From positions 119,034 to 183,033 of the forward strand of contig SCFE01000040.1 of NCBI GenBank assembly GCA_004352715.1: a stretch of 64,000 nt of DNA, read 5' to 3'. A model generated the notes under the pieces. That model did not search any database, was not told the origin of the DNA, and saw only the letters and a list, made by a program, of their open reading frames with translations. A program made the position numbers and the translations under genes. The stretch is from Hofstenia miamia. Taxonomy: Eukaryota; Xenacoelomorpha; Acoela. Shown here in pieces: positions 9,485-20,100 of this stretch. Position 1 is the stretch's first letter. Every line of letters starts with the position of its first letter.

Positions 9485-10484
9485 NNNNNNNNNNNNNNNN
9501 NNNNNNNNNNNNNNNNNNNNNNNNNNNNNNNNNNNNNNNNNNNNNNNNNNNNNNNNNNNNNNNNNNNNNNNNNNNNNNNNNNNNNNNNNNNNNNNNNNNN
9601 NNNNNNNNNNNNNNNNNNNNNNNNNNNNNNNNNNNNNNNNNNNNNNNNNNNNNNNNNNNNNNNNNNNNNNNNNNNNNNNNNNNNNNNNNNNNNNNNNNNN
9701 NNNNNNNNNNNNNNNNNNNNNNNNNNNNNNNNNNNNNNNNNNNNNNNNNNNNNNNNNNNNNNNNNNNNNNNNNNNNNNNNNNNNNNNNNNNNNNNNNNNN
9801 NNNNNNNNNNNNNNNNNNNNNNNNNNNNNNNNNNNNNNNNNNNNNNNNNNNNNNNNNNNNNNNNNNNNNNNNNNNNNNNNNNNNNNNNNNNNNNNNNNNN
9901 NNNNNNNNNNNNNNNNNNNNNNNNNNNNNNNNNNNNNNNNNNNNNNNNNNNNNNNNNNNNNNNNNNNNNNNNNNNNNNNNNNNNNNNNNNNNNNNNNNNN
10001 NNNNNNNNNNNNNNNNNNNNNNNNNNNNNNNNNNNNNNNNNNNNNNNNNNNNNNNNNNNNNNNNNNNNNNNNNNNNNNNNNNNNNNNNNNNNNNNNNNNN
10101 NNNNNNNNNNNNNNNNNNNNNNNNNNNNNNNNNNNNNNNNNNNNNNNNNNNNNNNNNNNNNNNNNNNNNNNNNNNNNNNNNNNNNNNNNNNNNNNNNNNN
10201 NNNNNNNNNNNNNNNNNNNNNNNNNNNNNNNNNNNNNNNNNNNNNNNNNNNNNNNNNNNNNNNNNNNNNNNNNNNNNNNNNNNNNNNNNNNNNNNNNNNN
10301 NNNNNNNNNNNNNNNNNNNNNNNNNNNNNNNNNNNNNNNNNNNNNNNNNNNNNNNNNNNNNNNNNNNNNNNNNNNNNNNNNNNNNNNNNNNNNNNNNNNN
10401 NNNNNNNNNNNNNNNNNNNNNNNNNNNNNNNNNNNNNNNNNNNNNNNNNNNNNNNNNNNNNNNNNNNNNNNNNNNNNNNNNNNN
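9485..10484. other. Assembly gap (1000 N)
   Basis: Round-number gap between the gypsy integrase start and LINE copy 2. Confidence 0.95.
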
Positions 10485-11206
10485 TTTTCCATTTTTTCAT
10501 CTGAGTAAGATAAATAGTCTCTTGCATTTATGGTTTTAAATTGCTTGGTTTTAGTAGTTTTGTTACTAATATATGTACATAGCGCATGATCACTAAATGA
10601 TTCAAACATTAAAGATGTGAAAGAAACTTTAGAATTATTAAAAAAGTAATGAATTAAATTGTTCATGTGAGTTGGACAAACCGTATTTACACAATGAAGA
10701 TTACAAGTAGCACATAATTCATTTATAGAATTTCGTTCATAATAGTTAAAGTAATTAATATTAAAGTCACCAAATATATTTAAATAGTTATAATCACTAC
10801 ATATTTCAGATATTTCGTATATTTTATAATTTAAATATTCAACTAGATAATTTATATTTGGATTATAAGTTACGTTTATAAAATCTTTTTGGAAACAGTT
10901 CTCTATTGATTTTATTTCTATCCACAGTGATTCAAATATTTCGTGATTAAGTTCATATTCCGATTTACGGGCAGGCTTTAAAGATTTTGGCACAATTATC
11001 ATAAGTACACCACCTCTACTTATTTGATTTTTAGCAAAAACCTCAAAATGTCATCTGTCTGGGTTAAACAAGTTAGGGTCGATATCAGGCTTAAGCCAAG
11101 TTTCTGTAATTATGAATATTGCATTTCCAATTTTTGTAATCAATTTAAAGAAATCGTTTCTGTTTGCATTAAGACTTCTAAAGTTAATATATATATATAT
11201 ATATAT
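10485..11206 (-). mobile_element. LINE fragment, copy 2: endonuclease domain
   Basis: Minus-strand copy of the same LINE as at 3110-4370, extending further toward the N-terminus. It has INFRSLNANRNDFFKLI then IITETWLKPD (catalytic Glu of the APE-type endonuclease), a TGA stop before HFEVFAKN that both copies share, RGGVLM, GDFN and SDH. Only two mismatches with copy 1 were seen over 581 bp. It begins directly at a (TA)n microsatellite (about 11186-11206) beside a single N. The right part (RT) is lost in the gap. Confidence 0.85.
11186..11206. repeat. (TA)n microsatellite at contig join
   Basis: TA dinucleotide run directly followed by one N at 11207; probable contig join. Confidence 0.9.
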
Positions 11207-11207
11207 N

Positions 11208-13190
11208 GCAAGCAACTTCAGGCCAATAACATGTCTGCCAACAACTTGGAAATTGCTAACTTCTGTGAGTTCAAGTAGGCTGGCATGTTACTTAGAACCG
11301 AACAGGTTGATACCAGAGGAGCAGAAGGGATGTAGGACAAAGACGAGAGGATGCAAAGATCAGTTGTTAATAGACCAGGCAGTAGTGGAAAATTGTAGAA
11401 GAAGGAAGACAAACTTAGCAATGGCATGGATAGACTACAGGAAGGCGTATGACAACATATCACATTGGTGGTTATTGAGGACGCTAGAGGCCAATGGAGT
11501 TTCACGGAAATGGGTTGTTTCTAGAGAGATTGAGGTTTAGGCGAGGTATACTCCAGGGAGACAGCTTAGCACCACTACTCTTTGTAGTTAGCTTAATCCC
11601 CATCACAGCATAGTTAAAGGAGACAGGTATAGGATATAAGTTGGAGAAGAATGGTAGAGCAGTGAGTCACATGTGGTACATGGAGGACCTGAAGATGTAT
11701 GCTAGTTCAAGGATGATGTTGCAGAAGCAATTGGAGACATTGGAGAATGCAAGCAGAGATTCTGGGTTGGAATTTGGATTAGGAAAGTGTGCGACAGTGA
11801 CAATGACCAGAGGCAAGTGCATAGATGGAGATGGTTTGAGGACAAGCAGTGGTGATAAGATTGAGGAAGTCAAAGAGGGGTACAAGTACTTAGGTGTGAT
11901 AGAGAAAGAAAGAACAGATCATGAGGAAATGAGGACGAGGTTGAGAAAAGAATAAAAGAGGAGAGTAAGGAAGGTACTACAGAAGTCAGCATTGAATGGG
12001 CAGAANNNNNNNNNNNNNNNNNNNNNNNNNNNNNNNNNNNNNNNNNNNNNNNNNNNNNNNNNNNNNNNNNNNNNNNNNNNNNNNNNNNNNNNNNNNNNNN
12101 NNNNNNNNNNNNNNNNNNNNNNNNNNNNNNNNNNNNNNNNNNNNNNNNNNNNNNNNNNNNNNNNNNNNNNNNNNNNNNNNNNNNNNNNNNNNNNNNNNNN
12201 NNNNNNNNNNNNNNNNNNNNNNNNNNNNNNNNNNNNNNNNNNNNNNNNNNNNNNNNNNNNNNNNNNNNNNNNNNNNNNNNNNNNNNNNNNNNNNNNNNNN
12301 NNNNNNNNNNNNNNNNNNNNNNNNNNNNNNNNNNNNNNNNNNNNNNNNNNNNNNNNNNNNNNNNNNNNNNNNNNNNNNNNNNNNNNNNNNNNNNNNNNNN
12401 NNNNNNNNNNNNNNNNNNNNNNNNNNNNNNNNNNNNNNNNNNNNNNNNNNNNNNNNNNNNNNNNNNNNNNNNNNNNNNNNNNNNNNNNNNNNNNNNNNNN
12501 NNNNNNNNNNNNNNNNNNNNNNNNNNNNNNNNNNNNNNNNNNNNNNNNNNNNNNNNNNNNNNNNNNNNNNNNNNNNNNNNNNNNNNNNNNNNNNNNNNNN
12601 NNNNNNNNNNNNNNNNNNNNNNNNNNNNNNNNNNNNNNNNNNNNNNNNNNNNNNNNNNNNNNNNNNNNNNNNNNNNNNNNNNNNNNNNNNNNNNNNNNNN
12701 NNNNNCACTGGAGTTTGAGCAGGCAGCATGGGTTAGAAGCAGGATACAAGTGGTATGAGCACAAGCCACAGGGCATCATAGAAAATTAGAAGGTTAAGAT
12801 ACTGTGGGACTTCAACATACAGACGAGCAAATTGATAGAAGCACGGAGGCCAGACATAGTAGTAGTAGACAAAGAGAAAAGATTGGGAACAATGATAGAC
12901 ATAGCAGTACCAAAGGACAGGAATGTAGAAAGCAAGGAGAAAGAGAAGATAGACAAGTATAGAGAGTTGGCAGAGGAAATAGGAGCAGTGAGTAAGAAGC
13001 ATAAAAGATACTTGGAGGAGTTGGAAGTACCAAAGTCGGGAGGAGCAGTAGCACAGAAAGCAGCATTGTTAGGAACAGCTAGAGTCCTGAGGAAAGCTCT
13101 CAGACTCCCTGGGAACTGGTGAGTTCCCCGAGCTGAGAGGGGCACCAGCATGAAGCTGTGAGAAGTAAGAATAATAATAATAATAATATT
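11208..13190 (+). mobile_element. R2-like retrotransposon: RT and C-terminal endonuclease, 3' end
   Basis: Begins in RT fingers ([16 protein letters not shown]), then [32 protein letters not shown] (palm motif A Asp), GILQGDSLAPLLF, and MWYMEDLKMYAS, where the catalytic YxDD has become YMED. Stops and frame breaks occur near 11538, 11610 and 11953. After a 700-base gap come YKWYEHKPQGIIEN, EARRPDIVVVDKEK and MIDIAVPKDRNV, which fit the PD-(D/E)XK restriction-like endonuclease region of R2-group elements, then KYRELAEEI and AALLGTARVLRKAL. The 3' UTR ends CCAGCATGAAGCTGTGAGAA plus (AAT)n at about 13169-13189. The same 3' end occurs in the copy at 42.8-44.1 kb. Confidence 0.85.
12006..12705. 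other. Assembly gap (700 N)
   Basis: Covers the thumb and zinc-finger part of the R2-like ORF. Confidence 0.95.
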
Positions 13191-13900
13191 AATGTCTTAT
13201 ATTGATTACTCTAATACAAGGGAATCAAAATTAAAACTTCAATAGATATGGTTTCGCAGAAATGCTGAACGTTCTTTTTTTTGCAAGCAGCAAGGCGCGT
13301 TATTTGTCTCTCATCTAAATAGGATGTCCTCATCTTTAGCAAGCAAGAGAGTGGTTATAATGGATTTCGAGTGATTGAATGACATAATTTTTTCCGAATT
13401 TGTTAGAGTCAAATTACGTAAAGGATTAAATTTTTAAAAATTTCTCTAAATTGTTATAATATTTCATAACGTAATCACATGACAACAATGACTTTGAATT
13501 TTCTTTCAAAAATAAGATATAATGAGGTAACTCTTCCCAAAATTTAATGTTGATAGCGCAATACTATCAAATGTTATAGTGGTGACGCATAGAATGTTAA
13601 ATCTTGGCTTTCCAAAGACCTTAAAAACTGTTAGAGTTGTAAACTTCATGTAATAAGACAGAAACAATCCAAATATGGAGTTCAACTAGATTATCAAGAT
13701 GTATGAAGACGAAATCATTGGACCCTGTTCATAGTATGTGAATTATTTACTAAATAATACTTCGGGTTATTAGGATAAATTTTCGAATTTCTACATGTTA
13801 GATAAAATTTTCCCATTTTTCAAGCAAATTATTTTGTAAATTTGTAATTAATTTTGTATTATTGTATTATTTTTGTCTATCAAAGTTTAATATTCCGTAC
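13191..13900. other. AT-rich spacer, no gene
   Basis: No coding signal or clear repeat between the (AAT)n tail of the R2-like element and the hAT-type element. Confidence 0.4.
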
Positions 13901-13908
13901 CAATACTA

Positions 13909-15175
13909 CAGAGTTGGAATTGGGTTGAGCCTAAAGTTGTGTCAGGCCTGGGCCGGATTTTTGACCAAACAATTTGGGTCGGGCCGGGCTTAAGCCTAAT
14001 GTTTTAATTGTTATTTAAACTATAAGAAAATCTTCACTTAAAAATGACAAAAATATTCTTTAAAATTAATCTGCGCTGAACTATTGGCTGATGCAATACT
14101 TCTAACATCTAAATTTTGTCTGCTTATAAGCAAGGATCGTTTCTGGAAACTCCCACTTACTTTGTGTTGATTTAAGTTGGCAGAGAATTTTAGTAATTGT
14201 TGAATATATAAGAAATGATAAATTCTCTAAATGATAAAAAGGACGATCATTGCAATCCTGGTAATAATTAGTTGTTGCAACACTTTTATTACTAAATTTT
14301 TAAGCAATGCTTGGATAAAATGGGCAGAAGAATATAAATGCCCTTGTTGTGGTTCTCATTTCTTAAGGTTTGTTTACATGGGAGTGGCTAATTGCAATAA
14401 TCGATTTGAGTGTAAAATTGGCAGTTAAGTTTGCCATGCCAGTAAATAATAAAATGTCTGGAAATTAAAAATTTTGAAAGATCGTTGTCAGCTATGCCAA
14501 CAATCGCCATTATTTCACTTAACATTACATTACTATCAAAGGCCTCATTTTTATGTTTTCCATAAAGTCTAAGCAACATATTAAAATATAAAGTTTCACT
14601 TATGAAAAGAGGAGACACACCTCATTTACATTGTGCACTCTGATTTTTGAGATTTTATTTTTTGTGAGATGAAAGCGTTTAACCAACAAAAAGTTAAAAA
14701 ACTTCTAACCAATTTAAGGTTAATCTATGCACAAATTTAAAACAATTTCGAAAATTTTTGTCTTCATTTGTAATATTTTTGAAAATGCACATCTAATAAT
14801 ATTTCGTAGACAAATGCAATCATTTACAAAAGGGGCTCACATCTGCTCCAGGAAGGGTTGAACTCCCTAGCCTGCAGGCCTACGGCCCTGCATGACACGT
14901 TTATTGTATTAAGGTTAATAATGCAATTTGAATTTCAACAGAATTAAATTAGCATTGTTGACTGACTGAAGCGGATATGAACCTATGCATATATTAATCA
15001 ATACATTATGCAAATGATCCAATCAAATGTATAGTGTAGTGCATATGACCCTCTATGAGACAAAAGACACTATCAGTGGCGTAAACGAAACTTAATTTGG
15101 GCCGAGCCGGGTTTGGGCCGAATAATTGGTATTTTAAAATGGGCCGGTCTGGGCTTGATCCCAATTCCAACTCTG
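13909..15175. mobile_element. Non-autonomous hAT-type DNA transposon, 1267 bp
   Basis: The ends are inverted copies of CAGAGTTGGAATTGGG (13909-13924 and, reversed, 15160-15175), followed by GGGCCGGGCTT-type subterminal motifs on both sides (13970-13992, 15097-15158). The flanking octamers CAATACTA (13901-13908) and CATTACTA (15176-15183) match 7 of 8, as expected for an 8-bp hAT target duplication. No transposase is recognisable inside. A GGGCCGTAGGC segment near 14865 (minus sense) may be the end of a nested element. Confidence 0.85.
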
Positions 15176-15183
15176 CATTACTA

Positions 15184-16973
15184 AGAATGGAATGACAATG
15201 TGACTGACAAGCCATTTAATTGCTTTATTCAGCTATTACAACATCTATAATTTTAATGGTTAAATACACATTAAACACTCTAAATTTGAATTAAGGTTAG
15301 CACCTATCAAGTAGCACCTAGAGGAATGCTATGAGACTAATCTAATACGTACATGTATACGAGTCTCTAACAACTTTCTTGCTCTTCTTTCAAATCAACT
15401 CTCACTTTTTTCCCTGTTGATTTGATTTCAATCTAAATACGTGTAGTAAAAATTCCTCATACACTACGAACAAGTAGGAACAAGTTTGCAAGCATGTTAA
15501 AAAATCTACAATTTTTAAAAATTATTCAATGAAATGTTGACCACAAACAGAGTCTCATTCAGAGTTTAAGTAAATGTAAATGGCCGGAAATGTTACGATA
15601 AAAAATCTTACAAATTTAACAATATATTTGATTACATATTCATAACATGTAATATAATCTCCTTCAAATCATATAACATCTTACAATAGTCATAGAAGCA
15701 GCCAGTTCGATCAGCTAGAAGTAGTCACTAGAGAATGACAATATGAGTTTAGCATAGAGCCGAACCCAACCCGATCAGAATATTCATTACCCGAGCCGAT
15801 CGCTCACCAATCAAATGATGATTAACATCAGTCATTTTCTGATAAGGTAAAAATAGTCATTCATTGGTTTTACTTAGCGTTTTCAATCTTTCTGAAATCG
15901 AATGCCCAAGTCAAAAAGTTTCTACAAAAAACCCGTTTTTCTAGCAGAAAGAATGTATAGTCTAAGATAAAAAACACGATGAACTGCCATAGGATACCGC
16001 TTTCGACCTTTCTGGCAAGATTGAAATTGTCATGGATGTTAAGTTATATTTATATAACAAGGATTTATGTAAATATTGATCCCGATACTTCTTTTTTGAG
16101 GCTTACTCAATAAATTGAATGAAACTTAAATAAATGTAAATCAGGAAGCTGTTAGTCAGGATGATCCTTTCAGTGAAGTAGATAGTTGAGCACAACGTAT
16201 TAATTAAAAGAACTTCTCTAACTGGAGAATCATTCACAGAAGAGTGCATCAAAGAATATCTAAGCATAATTTGCAGCTTCCATCATGATGGAAACAAAAC
16301 CCCATAAACTTTTGAACGCTCCCTACATTGTTAGAACAAGAATACGCCTGACTTTCAATAGCTTCGAGCAACCTGAGCTATTCTGAAAGAGACCTTTCAA
16401 ATTATTGGGACAGATTACAAAGTAAATTTTTCCAGGATGAAACATAGCTGATGTTAATGATGGTATTATTTTTATGATTTTATACATACCAAAGAAAATA
16501 TCATATTTTTAGTAATCTTCCTGCAAAACAATTTGGAAAAGAATTGACATAGTCTCATTTTTTAATCCACGCCTATTATTTTATCCAAGATTTTAGAGTG
16601 AACATATTTAAATTCCAATCATATTTGTAAGTACTACAAAAGTATAGCAGGAAATTGTTTTTCAAAAAAATAATAATTACAGTGAAAATAATTACTCATA
16701 AAAATATTAGTTTTAAATAAATTGCAGAAATGAACATATTTGAACCCAGGAACTTGATATTTAACAAAAAATCTGAAAATAATCAAAAAGCATGTTTAAT
16801 TATTTGTCTAACTAACACTATTTTCGATATTTTAAAATTAAGTTCGTAAATTAGTTGTTGTGGGAACATATTTTGAGTTTTTTTCCAGAAGACATCAAGT
16901 TTGCTAATTTCACAAATACTCTCATAATTTTCAGCTTGTGCAATCATCTTAACAAACTCAAAGTTTTACTTAC
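15184..16973. other. No gene recognised; possible site of the transporter's last exon
   Basis: AT-rich. The transporter exon ending at 16974 finishes on a full codon with a strong donor, so at least one more coding or terminal exon must lie further along the minus strand, here or beyond 15 kb. I could not identify it. A GAGCCGAACCCAACCC stretch near 15753 resembles subterminal sequence of the hAT-type elements. Confidence 0.35.
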
Positions 16974-17143
16974 CTTGTTCAAGCTCCCACTGTCAGCAGG
17001 GACTTTGTAAAATGGATTGTTTCCACTGTTTTCCCATCTGGCAATGTATCGGCATGGAATACATATTATCCCAGAGAGCGCCATTACTATGCCTGAGAGA
17101 ATGAACGCAAGAGTGTAACTACGAGATATGTCGACGAGCATTC
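16974..17143 (-). CDS. SLC16-like exon 7: TM11-TM12 end
   Basis: Acceptor ACTAG precedes the first base and donor AAG|GTAAGT follows the last. It encodes MLVDISRSYTLAFILSGIVM followed by a second hydrophobic run, then the cytosolic sequence CRYIARWENSGNNPFYKVPA. The first two bases complete a Gly codon begun in the upstream exon (either alternative). It ends on a full codon, so translation continues into an exon I could not find. Confidence 0.9.
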
Positions 17144-20100
17144 CTAGTATTAAAACGTATTACTTTGCGTATAAGTTAATGTTTAAAGCATCTCATAAAA
17201 TATATTCAAAAACTTAAAAGGCATGAAAATGATGCGGCATTAGACTAATCATTAAAAAATTCTAGTGTTCAAAAATTATCATTTTTATAAGCTCAAAAGG
17301 AAATTTATAGTTAGTAAATACTAAAACAGTAAATCTGTCAAAAATACACTATAATAGTTGTCAGGCTCAAGCAATGCATAATCAAAAAGTTATTAATGAA
17401 CAGAAAAGGGTACGTTTTGTGCTTAACTCCCTCATTTTCTTCGTTGCAATTAGAGGTATTCGATGAAAGGAAAAACCATCTCATATATTAAGAAGAATAC
17501 TATAATGTAAATTTTTGTGTTTGCGAAATGTTAAACATTACTAGTGATAACTTAGATAAAACATTGAGCTGCTATAAATCAGTCAAACGACTGTTTATAA
17601 GCATTTTCCTTATTCCCAAGTCAGATCAATCGAAGTAATTCAAAACTTGTTAGTAATAACAGTATATATGTATGTGATAAGCAGGCTCTTACAAATGTTT
17701 CAAAATTCAACTGCTATTCAATCCTTCAACCTTAATTGTTAGCATTAGCTTAAAATCATTTATATGTTCGAATTGCATGTGCATTAAATCCATTCAATTT
17801 GGAAGCAATTCGCGGCAATCTCTGTTAACTAATCATAGAGAATACTTTACTCTATGAATATGATACTAAGAATTACACAATTGTCTTCAATAAACTGTAA
17901 AAGGAAATTTACTGAACTGCACTAATACGATTATGTATCACGTGACATGACGTATGAATTCATACAGAACGCACTAGAACTACAACCACGAGGCATTCAG
18001 TAAAAAAGTTAAGCAAGCAAGCGGTGATAAACTGGATTCAAGCTCGTATACAAAATGGGCTGCTAGTATCAACGTTTTCTACTTTTTTATAATACCTGGG
18101 CAATTAATATCTTAGCTATAAAACACTGCTAGTTTTTGATAAACACTGAGAAAATTACCTGCTAGAGGCATGCCGAAAATAGATGCCAGTCCCTGAAACA
18201 TCAGAAGGATGCCAAAAGCATTAGTTAATCGTTGAAGGCCCAACAGGTCTACGAGCAAGATCGATCTCAGCGATACAAAGCACGCTGTAAAAACGGTGAT
18301 TTAGAAATTGATGAATACATGAAACACGAATCACAATAGACAGCCGAGTTTTAGAACTCATTGCAATTTACTATGAACTCAGATGTTGGAAGTGCTATTG
18401 GAAAATAAGTCAAAATTTGTTATCAGACAACTTTAACCCTATTAAATTGTAAGATATTACATTAAAAAGTATTAAATATGATGAGTAGGGTGCTATTATT
18501 AGCAAAACCGCGATTTGTTAAGGACACTTTCTTATCATTGGGATTGGGCGAATATTTTAAATGAATCATTAAAACTATTTATGTATATATATCCATATAA
18601 TCATGTATAATCATCTCATAATAAAACATGTATAATTTCAATGTTTAAAGAAAGAGAAATTCTATGCATTCAATCAATGCATTTTATTCCCTGGGAATTT
18701 TCTACATTTCATACATTAAATGATGCTATGAGGATTTTCTACTTGAAAAACTTAATCAAATATTTATGTTTGAAATATTTGCTAAATGTGTGGTATTTCT
18801 AGTCTTATATTATGATTAAGAAATTCTATGTTGCTAAGTCAAATCGAGAAACATATATGCTACTAAAACGTATAACCATTCAACATAAAATAATGATCTG
18901 CAATTTCTTTGATTTTTAACAGGAAATTTATTTCTTTAAAAATCTTTTAGGATAAAAATGTATATTCTTTAAAGATCTGATTTTCTTTAATTTTATACAA
19001 GTATTGCGTATCCTTAAAGATCTTGAAGTAAAAAATTACTTTTCTTTAAAGATCTGAAATTTCTTCAAAGATTTTAATGTAAATTGAAGTTTCTGCAAAG
19101 TTTTTAAAGATTTTTCAACTAGAGTAGTCTTGGATTTTTAAGACAACACCAAACTGGTTCCCAGGCTCAGGTACAAAGAAAAAGGCCAAATGTCTCACCT
19201 TAAAAAAGTTTTACAATAACCTTCTGATTTAATGCAAATATTGTTGTATTGGTTACATATTTAAGGCTTTCCCCTTGAAACCCAGTCATTAAGCTTACTT
19301 TGACTAGTTTTTAAAATAAGCACTTCCAACATGGACATATTTATGTCCACATTTGCGCAAAACTATTCCAATTCGTGTTTGTTCAGGTATTATTAAACTA
19401 AGTTAGCGTCGATACTATGAATTCTGTACACCACATTTACCTGCAACGGGGAGCAAAGTCATTGAAGCAAGTCCTTCACACAGTATTAAAATACCATATG
19501 CACTTGCTAAGTTTTCTACGCCTATAAAGTCGCAGATGAGCTGCGACCTGAGTGAAGTTAATGGACCTATGTAAAAATATGTCATTCAATTCAAATAACC
19601 ACACAAAAACTAGATATAAAATTGCTAAAATACGCACTTGTATCATTCTAAACTACAGAAGCATGCTGAAAATTACATAAATATACGAAGTCGGTATAGC
19701 GTTTCATCTACTAAATTTTACTTTTAGTAAGATTTTGTAAAATAACACATGTCTATTTTAATAACACTTTAATAAAAGAATAGTTTTAATTTAGAAACGA
19801 ATATGTAAATAATATAACATTAGTACGCAAGGGATAAAGTTCTATAAAAGAGCTTGCACTATTGGTCATTATACATTTTCAATTGAAGTTAGTAAATGAA
19901 TTCTTTGTTCACTTACACGTTTTAAAGACTGAAATCTCAATTTTAATTTTTCTGTGTTAGCAATTTGAAAAACCTGTCAATGGCGTTAGAACAACATACT
20001 ATCGGCGGAGGGATCTATGAGTTTACTTAAAAATTTAATTATGCATATAATTTTTTAAGATACCTTCCTACCAGGGCAGGCCTTAGAAATTGGCTGTAAA

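Noticed and set aside
12786-13151. Minus-strand hydrophobic open frames that look like membrane proteins
   Set aside because: Antisense of the R2-like endonuclease region (ARRPDIVVVDK, MIDIAVP); Leu/Ser runs come from the complement of Lys/Glu-rich codons.
14388-14618. Minus-strand open frame inside the hAT-type element as a transposase remnant or the last transporter exon
   Set aside because: No hAT dimerisation motif and no acceptor or phase consistent with the transporter; kept as non-coding.
14820-14900. tRNA-like or SINE-like segment (GGGTTGAACTCCC with GGGCCGTAGGC on the other strand)
   Set aside because: No cloverleaf could be built and there is no A box. It fits the end of a GGGCCGTAGC-type DNA element better.
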